A stretch of DNA of 21,766 nt from Polyrhizophydium stewartii. Its lineage: Eukaryota; Chytridiomycota; Chytridiomycetes; Rhizophydiales. The translations under genes were made by a program, and so were the position numbers. The notes beneath the pieces are model-generated. The model saw only the letters and a program-made list of their open reading frames with translations. It did not search any database and was not told the DNA's origin. Every line of letters starts with the position of its first letter. Position 1 is the first letter of the stretch. Location of the stretch: contig JADGIZ010000167.1 in assembly GCA_027604665.1 (NCBI GenBank), forward strand, positions 1 through 21,766, read 5' to 3'. Of this stretch, positions 1 through 8,004 are shown piece after piece.

Positions 1-908
1 GAGATCCACCTGGCCGCCAAGCACCTGACGAGCGGCAAGCTGGCCAAGAGCGGTGAGTCTGACCCGGCCCGGTCGGATACAAGGCGAGCTGCTCGGCTGA
101 CCCCGCACGCCGATGCGCACCAATGCCATGCGCTCGGCAGACGTCAGGACGTCGAGCCGCTGGTTCCGCCAGTCGGGCTCGCGCCGCGACCGCGAGGTGC
201 TGCTTGCCAAGGGCATCGAGGCCGCGCAACGCTCGGGCAAGGTGGAGCTCACGGGCGATCTACTTGCCAACTACATCAAGGCGCTCGTCAGCAAGCACAG
301 CGAGGGCATTGTGACCGACGCCAGCAAGGACATTCTGAACCAGCTGCTGCGCACCACTTACGAGGAGACGCGTGAGTGCGCTGCCGCGGCAGGTGTTGTG
401 CGATGCGCGCCGTCGGTTGCTGACTCGCCGCCGCTGCCAAGCTGCTCGCTGGTTTGGCAAGCCGACGCTCGCGGCCGTCGGGGAGGCGCTGGCGCTGAAC
501 CCGCAGCGGGCCGAGATTGCACACGCCGTCGGCCAGTTGGCGGCGTTTGTGCTCAAGAAGACCCAGGGCGTCCGAGTCGATCCGACGGCGCTCGCGTCGG
601 TGGTCAAGATCGACTCGGCCGAGGCCGCGGTGCCCCCACCGGCCGTGGAGATCGAGTCCGACAACGAGACGGCGAGCGATTATGGTCTCGATTACATTGA
701 CGAGAGCGGGCCGTCGCAGGTGGTCACCGAGGCGGATCTTGCGGCGGAGGCGGCGGCCAACTTCAAGGAAGTGCAGGCGCGCTGGCACCGTGCGTGGGGC
801 ATGCTCATCAACAACCGGCGGCTGATGGCGCCCAAGGCGGCCGGCCAGCCGTGCACCAGGCTGGCGGCGTTTGCGGCCCGCATGCGGCTGCGCATGCTGA
901 TGCGCTAG
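1..908 (+). CDS. Hypothetical protein, 3' part of a gene (5' end outside window)
   Basis: I do not recognise the family. Three exons are supported: <1-52, 141-371 and 442-908, with introns 53-140 (donor GTGAGT, acceptor CAG) and 372-441 (donor GTGAGT, branch CTGAC, acceptor AAG). The phases close and give 249 residues ending at TAG 906-908. The first part is helical and basic (SRWFRQSGSRRDREVLLAKG). It is followed by a helix-rich stretch with ANYIKALVSKHSEG and HAVGQLAAFVLKKTQG, then an acidic linker (EIESDNETASDYGLDYIDES) and a basic C-terminus (MRLRMLMR). No signal peptide or membrane segment is visible in the part present. The exon model is fairly sure. The function is unknown and the missing N-terminus may hold the diagnostic domain. 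Confidence 0.7.
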
Positions 909-1301
909 AGAGCCGCCAGCGGTTCGGATCTAACCGGGGGGGGGAGCGAGGGAGTTGTGGCACCAGATGCTCACACAAAATAAACCAAGCTGACCATGAT
1001 GCTGCCGACTCGCGTTGTGCTGCTGGACGTAGGAGCTTACTTCACATGTACGGGACAGAATGCCTCGTGTCTGCATATGTGGTTTGCAGTCTTGCGCCGA
1101 TCCTTGGTGAGCTGCGTCTGTGTGGCGAGCCCTGCGGCATTTTTCGATGCTTGCCATCGTCCCGGCAATCGAATCTCGCTACGGAGGCACAGAATCTGCG
1201 ACAACACACGCCAAGTCGCCCTCTACGCTCTGCCTTCCGCCTGAGGTTTTGTCGACAACCCACCCGCCTGTCGCTCGGTCCTCTCTGCTCCACTCTCCGC
1301 A
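909..1301 (+). other. Intergenic region between the partial gene and the MFS gene
   Basis: This 393-bp stretch holds the 3' end of the upstream gene (a G-run at about 937-944 and the AATAAA at 979-984) and the upstream region of the MFS gene. I see no convincing coding exon on either strand and no RNA gene. It is less GC-rich than its surroundings. A clear TATA box is not evident. Confidence 0.5.
979..984 (+). promoter_or_regulatory. Candidate polyadenylation signal AATAAA
   Basis: A perfect AATAAA lies about 70 bp after the TAG of the upstream partial gene, in an A-rich patch. It is a plausible 3'-end signal for that gene. No transcript evidence is available. Confidence 0.4.
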
Positions 1302-3389
1302 ATGCTCGACAAGCTGCGCAAGCGTATTTCGGCTGCCGTCGCCGAATACTACAAGGCCATCAAGTATGTTCGAACGCCCGCCCAACTCAAGGCGGAGTAG
1401 TACTTGTTCCGCGTGCCGTCGGTCCGCTTCCACCGCCTGTGGCTCTTTCCTGCGGCCATTCTGATCCAGGTCAGTAGCACTCTCCTGTCGGTGGCCTTAC
1501 GCCCCGACGTCGCGACTGACCTCGCTCGTGGCTCGCTCGCGCGAACGGCACAAATCGACGGCCGTCCTTCGCTTCAAAAATGACCGCGACCAGCTCTCTG
1601 CCGGGTCCCTCTACGCCTGGTCTGGATACAACCTACCCATCGAAGCTTACATCTACGGCATCAATGGCGGCGTCGACCGCAGCATCGCCTCAAACGTGTT
1701 TTACCTTGCCGTAGGTGGGTATCTGCCCCAGAACTGCCCCTCGGCTGAGTGGCTCGGCGATTTAGCCGCTTCATGCCAGAGCGAGGACTGACCCTTCGCT
1801 GCTTCCGCTTCGATGCTAACCAACAAGTGTCTTTGGTCTTACAGCCGCACTGCTCGGTCCTTGGCTCGAGCGCCGCGGACCAATATTCGGATGTTATATT
1901 GGCGCGGGCTTCTTCTTTGCCGGAAACCTCATCTCGGCCTTTGGCGTGTACTCGAAGCACATCGAGCTTGTCTTTTTTGGCTACGGCGTCATTGGTGGCA
2001 TCGGCCTCGGAATCGCGTATATCGCCCCGATCTCGCCGCTGCAGAAGTGGTTCCCCGAGGCACGTGGTATCGCGGCCGGCGTTGCCGTGTGCGGCTTCGG
2101 CGGGGGTTCCATCATTGCGCCCGACACCCAAAAGTAACTCATTGGCGTCAACTTTCACAAGACGGGCGAGGCGGGTATCGTTGGCTTGCCGCTCACCTTT
2201 GCCGTTCTCGGACTGGCGTACTTTATCCTGATGGCCAGCTCGTCCGTGATCCTGCGCATGCCGCCTCCAAACTAGTCGGTCAACGGCATCACTGTCAACA
2301 CCATCAAAGGCGCCGAGAACCTTGGCCGCACTCGTCTGACTGGTAAAACAGCCACCGGGAAGAGTCTGCAAAGCTCTACGCAGCCCAAGGAGATCGTCAG
2401 TAGTGCAGTGGACGACGCCAACATGCCACCGCCCACATCTCCTTCACCGACCAAGCCCGTTCAGGACGTCAACGAAACGATCGTGAATGTCAAGGCGCTC
2501 AAAAAGTCGTCGATCTGCTCTTCAATCGACCATGTGTTCCACGTCAATCTAGCCGACGCCCTGCTCTCCACCGAGTACTAGCTGTCGTGGTTCATGTTCC
2601 TGGGCTCGCAGATTACTGGATTGCTCATCATCTCCAAGATCCAGTCGATCATCCAGAATCAGTTTGGCAAGGACGCCGATACGGCCATCCTAATCAACTC
2701 GCTTCTTAGCGGCGCCAACCTGCTTGGCCGCCTGGTCGTGCCGCTTACGTCGGATGCGCTGCCGTTTATCACCAGCGGCTTCGCCGGCCGAAAGAGCGTT
2801 TTCCTGGCGTCGCTGCTGATCCAAGGCATCTGCGTCGCGTATCTTCCGACGGCAATCCTCCAACAGGACTTCACTGGCTTCCTTGCATGTGTTTTCGTCA
2901 TTGCATTTTGGTGTACGTTGCGGGCTTTGTATTACGCTCGCAACCACGCTGCTAACACTCCGAGAAGACGGTGCCGGCTTTGGCGTCATCCCAGCTTTTG
3001 TGGCCGACCAGTTTGGCGCCAAGAACGTTGGCGCGACGCACGGTGTGATGCTGCTTGCATGGGCGACCGGAGCCGTGATCGGCGGCATCATCTTCACCGC
3101 CGTCCTCAAGATGCAGGAGTCGATCTACGCACCAAACAAGATCCCAATCTACAACCTCAACTTCAGATGGATCTTGGCGCTCGTGGTGTTTGGATTCCTC
3201 ATTGGCATCTTTGTTCAAACCAATATCCGCGACCGCCGCCTGCCGTATGCGCCGGGCGAGGTTCCCCATATCCGCTTTGTGAATGGCAGAATGCTCCGCT
3301 TCTACAACAATTTTTCGGTCAAGATGCCCTCAGCTCAGGAAGAGGAGGATGAATGGGTCGAGTACTTGCGCACCACTGGCCACTTTTGA
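1302..3389 (+). pseudogene. MFS carrier of the oxalate/formate antiporter (OFA) / monocarboxylate-type group, interrupted by four in-frame stops
   Basis: Exons 1302-1469, 1594-1714, 1845-2912 and 2968-3389 join in phase into 593 codons ending at TGA 3387-3389. The introns have good signals, with branch GCTAAC in the second and third. Within this frame are stops at 1398-1400 (TAG), 2135-2137 (TAA), 2273-2275 (TAG) and 2579-2581 (TAG). Family features are AGSLYAWSGYNLPIEAYIYG in helix 1, LGPWLERRGPIFG (the loop 2-3 motif), a Gly-rich GGIGLGIAYIAP segment, LQKWFPEARGIAAGVAVCGF, and WYGAGFGVIPAFVADQFGAK in the second half. About 12 membrane segments are expected, with a hydrophilic central loop at about 2276-2560. 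No frameshift and no splice-site loss is seen, so the damage looks recent, or the stops are recoded or are assembly errors. The substrate is unknown; a small carboxylate is an inference from family. Confidence 0.75.
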
Positions 3390-3555
3390 GGGCCGCGCCA
3401 CGTTATGCTGTTCGGCCTTCTATTTTCACTTTTTGGCTCTTCCTTTCTTGCGACTTCCGCAATCTCGTCTTGGTCGTCCCGGAAAGCAGCTCGGGCGAGC
3501 AGAGGAATTAAACGAACTGCTTGTCGGGCTGCAGCCGCGTGTTCATTACGGCCTC

Positions 3556-4895
3556 TCATGCCTCCGCGGCAGCGTGGTACTCGACCTCAAGGCGATCGAC
3601 GAGCTGGGTCGCAGTAGGGATGTCGTTGATGGCAACTACGCCGTGACCCGCAGACCAGATGTCCTTCCAGGCCTTGCTGCCAGCCTTCTTGCCAGAGGCG
3701 TCTTCACGGCTTTGTCAGCAAGAATAGCGCGCCAAGCACCAGCCGAGGTCCTCACCGAGCTTGGAAAAGTCCTCATGGCCCAAATCGTCGCGGACCGGGT
3801 TGTCTGGGTCGAGACCTGCGCGCTCGAGGCTGGCGCGCAGGAAGTTGGCGTTGACGCCGCTGATGTTGGAAGTGTACACGGTCGGCAGGAACGACGGGCT
3901 TGGACCGACCGAGGCATCCAGGACCATCTGCTTATACTCTTTCTGTGCCATCGACTCTGCACGAGAAGCGTGTCAGGGGCTCAAGAGGCAGGGACAAGAG
4001 GGGGTGCGCATCAGAGCGTGCAACCTTGCGTCGCAATGAAGCGAGTGCCCATGTAAGCAACGTCGGCGCCAAGTGCGCGCGCCGCACGCACGCCGCGGCC
4101 GTCCGAGATGGCGCCGGCGAGGCAGATGATGCCGTCGTACTCGCTGCGCAACTGAGCGACGAGCGATCAGCGCCACGCACTCGGTCCACACCCTTGCCCC
4201 GGACTCACCTGCGGGATGAAGGCAAACGGCGAGATGGCGCCTGCGTGGCCACCCGCTCCAGCCGTGACGGCGACGATGCCGTCAACGCCGGCCTGCAGCC
4301 ACAAGATCAGCCTCGACGCAGCGCGGTAGATCTGCCGGGTATTGCGACACACACACTGATGGCCTTGCGTGCGTGGACGATGTTGGTGACGTCGTGGAAG
4401 ACCAAGCCGCCGTAAGAGTGGATGGCGTCGACAACGTCCTTTGCGGCACCGAGCGACGTGATAACCAAGGGCACCTTGTGGTCGACGAGACAGCGGAGGT
4501 TGCCGTCGAGACGCTTGTTGGTCTTGTGGACGATCAAGTTGACGCCAAACGGCGCGCTGTCTGGGCCGAGGCCCCTTTGGATCTCGGCGAGCCAGCGCTC
4601 GAGTTCAGGCTCGGAGCGGGCGTTGAGTGCCGGGAACGTGCCGACGACGCCTTCACGGGGAGGGTCAGCGCCAGGCGGGCGGCCAAACAGATGGCCGGTG
4701 GCGGCCCGCGAGCGACGCACCGGCTCTGCAAGTGTTGACGACGAGCTCGGTCCCGGAGACGAGGAACATTGGCGCGGCGACGACGGGCAGGCGCAGGCGA
4801 CCAAGCAGGGCGACGGCCGCGGGCGAGGCGGCCTTTGCGACGGGGCGGACGCCGGCTGCGCGCGCGGCGGCGGCAACGAGGCTCGCGCGGACCAT
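3556..4895 (-). CDS. Nitronate monooxygenase (2-nitropropane dioxygenase family)
   Basis: This FMN-dependent TIM-barrel enzyme oxidises alkyl nitronates to carbonyl compounds and nitrite and protects against propionate-3-nitronate-type toxins. Six exons fit in phase (transcription order 4895-4721, 4650-4355, 4292-4209, 4151-4025, 3956-3756, 3701-3556). They give 342 residues, normal for the family. The N-terminus has LRLPVVAAPMFLVSG, the first barrel strand. RAGVVGTFPALNARSEPELE follows. The conserved His lies in AGAGGHAGAISPF (His about 173), and the FMN-phosphate strand reads LAGAISDGRGVRAARALGAD then YMGTRFIATQES. The end carries KAWKDIWSAGHGV. Two introns are less certain: 3957-4024 has the donor GTTGCA, and 3702-3755 was placed mainly by family fit. 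The C-terminus (AAAEA) has no peroxisomal SKL-type signal. The gene lies 119 bp downstream of PEX5 on the same strand; nothing shows co-transcription. Confidence 0.9.
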
Positions 4896-5014
4896 GTTGA
4901 CGACGAGAGAAAGGTTGCGCCGTTGTCGTCAGCTCGCAGCGGCCCGCACGTGATGACCGGCGTTGGAGTGGATCACAATGTTCTCATGGGATTCGCACTG
5001 CATTCTCATTTCAT

Positions 5015-7205
5015 TCAAAAGGTGAACTCGTCCCGGTACGCAGCCACGTCGCGCACAGTGTTGGTCTTGGCGGCCAGGTCGGGGCGATCCATCAGCATGA
5101 ACGCGCGCTGCAGTGTCTCCCACAGATTCATGGATGTCTTCTCCTGCTTGAAGCGGTTCGACTCGTGCATGCTGAGTCCGCTGAGGAGGTGCTCGGCCGC
5201 CTCGCGGTAGCAGCCTATGTTAATGCAGCCGATGCCCAGGTTGTAGAGCACCCGCACAAACGACGGATTGAGCTCGAGGGCCTTGTAATACGTCTCGATG
5301 GCTTCCTCGGCTGCACGATGGGCCGTCAGCCGCAGGGCGGATCTGGGCACACATGCAAGTGCGGCAACTCACTGCGTCCCGAGTTGGCCAGCGTCGCACC
5401 GAGGCGGTTCCACAGCTGATAGTCGTCCGGGCGAGCGGATAGCGCGGCCGTGAAGCAGTCGACCGACTTGGCAAAGTCGCCCTCTCTGTAGTACAGCAGG
5501 CCGAGGCCAACTTGGACGTTGGGATCCATCACGCCCTTGCCCTTGGAGGCGGCCATGCCCTCGTTGGCAGCAGTCAGGAACATGGACACCAGGCGCGCAT
5601 GCAGGTCAGAGATCGAGTACTCCGGCTCGGTGGGCTTGTGCGGCAGCGGCGGCACCGAGGCGGCGATGTCCGGGTAGCGCGTTGTGAACCAGCGGTCGAG
5701 CGTCGTGAGCGCATGCAGCTCCATCTTCTCATTGATGTAGCTGACCGACAGGCTCATGAGCGCCTCCGTGTTCTGCGGGTTCTCCTGCACGCTGCGCTGG
5801 AGCGCGGCGACGGCAGGGCCCTCCTTCTCGTTCTCGGCCTGGACCTGGCCGAGCATCATCCACGCATCCGAGTTGGACGGATCGCGCTGGACGGCAGCCT
5901 CGAAGGCGAGGGCAGCCTCGCTCAGGCTGGCGTGGCGACGCCGCAGCTCGATGCCGACCCCAAGCGGATCCGGGTGCTCCAGGAACGGATTCTCGCTCTC
6001 AAAGACGTACGGCTGCAGGCGTGACGTGACGGGGTCCGGGTCGATCATTTCGTTGAGCATGCCCAGGTCGTTCTGCTCGGCCTCGGCGGCGCTGCGCTTG
6101 AGCATGTCCTCAAACTTCTGGTACCAGTCGTCGGTCAGCGTCTCGCCCGAAGCCGCGCCAAGGCCGCCAAACGAGTTGTCGGCCCGCCACATGTTGTTGA
6201 ACATCTCCTCCCACTCGGCGTGGTCGACCTCGTCGCCGGGCATCTCCTTGGCGAGGTGGCGCTGGAACTCGGCCTCCCACTCGGACTGGCGCGACGGATC
6301 GAGCTGGCCGTCGGCGCCGAGCGGGTCCTTGCCCATGAGCGAGCCGCGCACGGCCTCGAACTGCTTGGTCCACTCGTGCTCAAACGCTTCGCGCTGCTCG
6401 GGCGTCATGCTCTCGCGGAAGAGCTTCTCGAAGTCGGCGTCGGTGGTGGCGCTACCAAACTCGGCCGCCCAGTCGCCCGCGAGCGGGCCGCCTGCGTGCG
6501 GGCCGGCCACGCGGGCAAACACCTCGTCGAACTCGGCAAAGTCGTGTGCGCCGCCCGGCGGGTGCATATGGCGCATGCCCGCCGCCGCGGCGCCGAACTC
6601 GTCCGCCCAGGCGTCGCCGCCGCCAGGCAGGTGCTGCTGCGGCACCACCGAGTGTTCGAGCTCGTGGCGCAGCTGGCGCATGTCAAAGGCGCCGGGCGGG
6701 CCGTGCAACGGGCCTGCGCTGCTGCCTGCGCCGCCGCCGTGCATGCCCAGGAACTCCTCGACGCCAAAGTCGGCGGGGCCAGCTGCGCCGAAGCGGGCCG
6801 TCTGCACGTGGGGTCGGGTGCGGCGAAAGAGTCAGCGACACGCGACCGTCGGCGCCGCGAGCCGCGGGGGGTGCGGCGGGCCGGGGCGGAGCCAGCAGCC
6901 GCCCGCTCGCAAGTCCACGCCCGTCGCTGTGCAGACACTCGGGCGCGGACTGCGGGCCGCCTGCAGGCACCCCCCTCCCCGGCGCACTGGCGCCGCGCGC
7001 GGCTCACCCTCGCGGCACCGCGGAACGATGCCTGCGCCTGCCCCATGGGTCCTGCGTCCGTGCGGTCCGGCAGCGGGGTGCCCTGCGAGCCATGCTTGAC
7101 CAGCCGCGCCAGCGAGTTGCCCGTGTCGCACTCGGCGCCGGCGCCAACCAGCGCCGGCAACAGCCCGCGCCCGCCGCCGCCAGGTCCTCCCTGTCCTCCA
7201 CTCAT
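5015..7205 (-). CDS. PEX5: Peroxisomal targeting signal 1 receptor Pex5
   Basis: Cytosolic cycling receptor that binds C-terminal SKL-type signals and docks on Pex14/Pex13. Exons 7205-7008, 6801-5373 and 5310-5015 give 640 residues. The N-terminus carries the conserved Cys (GAECDTGNSLARL, Cys about 26), the mono-ubiquitination site needed for export. Six WxxxF-type Pex14/Pex13-binding motifs follow at about residues 131 (WADEF), 177 (WAAEF), 210 (WTKQF), 241 (WEAEF), 263 (WEEMF) and 292 (WYQKF). From about residue 330 the TPR domain begins (FLEHPDPLGVGIEL, SEAALAFEAAVQRDPSNSDA). It ends with GRTEEAIETYYKALELNP and NLGIGCINIGCYREAAEHLL, the last repeats. The first intron (6802-7007, 206 bp) is the longest in the window. 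An upstream in-frame codon at 7301 would add 32 residues, but the Met at 7205 puts the Cys motif near the N-terminus, as in the family. Confidence 0.95.
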
Positions 7206-7325
7206 GGTCGATTCAACGTCAACCTCGAATGTTGCGAGTTCGGGTTGTGAACCGCGCCATGCGCCGTCATATGGCGCGGCTGGCGAGCTTGGTGGCGACA
7301 TCGATCGGTTGCCCGTGCCCGCCTC
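7206..7325. promoter_or_regulatory. Bidirectional promoter between PEX5 and the rhodanese gene, with a 9-bp inverted repeat
   Basis: The two start codons point away from each other and are only 120 bp apart. Within this space CCGCGCCAT (7252-7260) and ATGGCGCGG (7271-7279) form a perfect 9-bp inverted repeat around a 10-bp spacer, suitable for a dimeric DNA-binding factor. Its role is inferred from position. Confidence 0.55.
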
Positions 7326-7925
7326 ATGCTGCGAGCTCTCCTCGGTGCGCTGCCCGTCCGCCTCGCTCCCCCGCAGCCGCAGGTCCCCAGCCCCAAAAAC
7401 GCCTTTGCCGCCGTCAACCGCGCCTTCCCCGCCCTCTCCAGAGCAATGTCGGGCCAGCCGTATCCGGCAGTCGACAAGGCCTTTGTGCAGAAGCTCTCGA
7501 GCTCGCCCGACCCGGACGTGAGCTTCACAGATCCGCTGCCAGCGCTGCCCCTCCCAGGCACGCTGACGCTGCTTGCCGTGCGCAGACGATCCTCATTGAC
7601 GTGCGCGAGCCGTCCGAGGTCGCCGCGGGCATTATTCCGACAGCCCACAACATCCCCGTCGGCGCTCTCGACGCCGCCTTTCGCCTGAGCGCCGACGAGT
7701 TCAAGGACACCTACGGCTTCGAGAAGCCTTCGACCGACAAGAACGTCGTCGTCTACTGCCGCTCTGGCCGCCGCAGCGCCGCAGCGCTGCAGGTTGTCAA
7801 GTCGCACGGCTTCTTCAAGTGAGCGCTGCCGGCGAGTTTGTCCGGTGGGATCACGGCTGACCTCGCCTTCGGGCATTCGCAGCGCCAAGGACTACTCGGG
7901 CGGCTGGCTCGACTGGTCGGCGTGA
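7326..7925 (+). CDS. Single-domain rhodanese (thiosulfate sulfurtransferase-like), probably mitochondrial
   Basis: Transfers sulfane sulfur through a cysteine persulfide; similar in size to fungal Rdl1/Rdl2-type proteins. Exons 7326-7517, 7586-7818 and 7883-7925 give 155 residues; introns are 7518-7585 and 7819-7882 with GTGAGC donors. Residues 1 to about 41 (MLRALLGALPVRL onwards) are Arg/Ala/Leu-rich without acidic residues, as in a mitochondrial presequence. YPAVDKAFVQKL leads into TILIDVREPSE. The active loop is VVYCRSGRRSAA, with catalytic Cys about 122. The end reads NAKDYSGGWLDWSA, typical of the family. An ATG at 7229 opens a longer unspliced frame, but it lacks the YPAVDKAF segment expected before the first strand, so 7326 is preferred. 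It shares a divergent promoter with PEX5. Confidence 0.88.
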
Positions 7926-8004
7926 TCCACGCCTGCCCAACACCTGCGCCTCCCCTCTACCTCAAAGCTCTGGATAAAGCCTGACGCTGTATGAATCGGG
8001 ATGT

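Noticed and set aside
1302..3389. Genome-wide reassignment of TAA/TAG to glutamine
   Set aside because: Other genes here end naturally at TAG (906) and TAA (8005), directly after plausible C-termini such as the CaaX box.
3556..7205. Peroxisomal import of nitronate monooxygenase suggested by its position next to PEX5
   Set aside because: The C-terminus AAAEA is not a PTS1 and no N-terminal PTS2 was seen; adjacency alone is not evidence.
6220..7521. 433-codon plus-strand frame opposite the PEX5 N-terminus
   Set aside because: Composition is a mirror of PEX5 coding sequence, with no recognisable domain.
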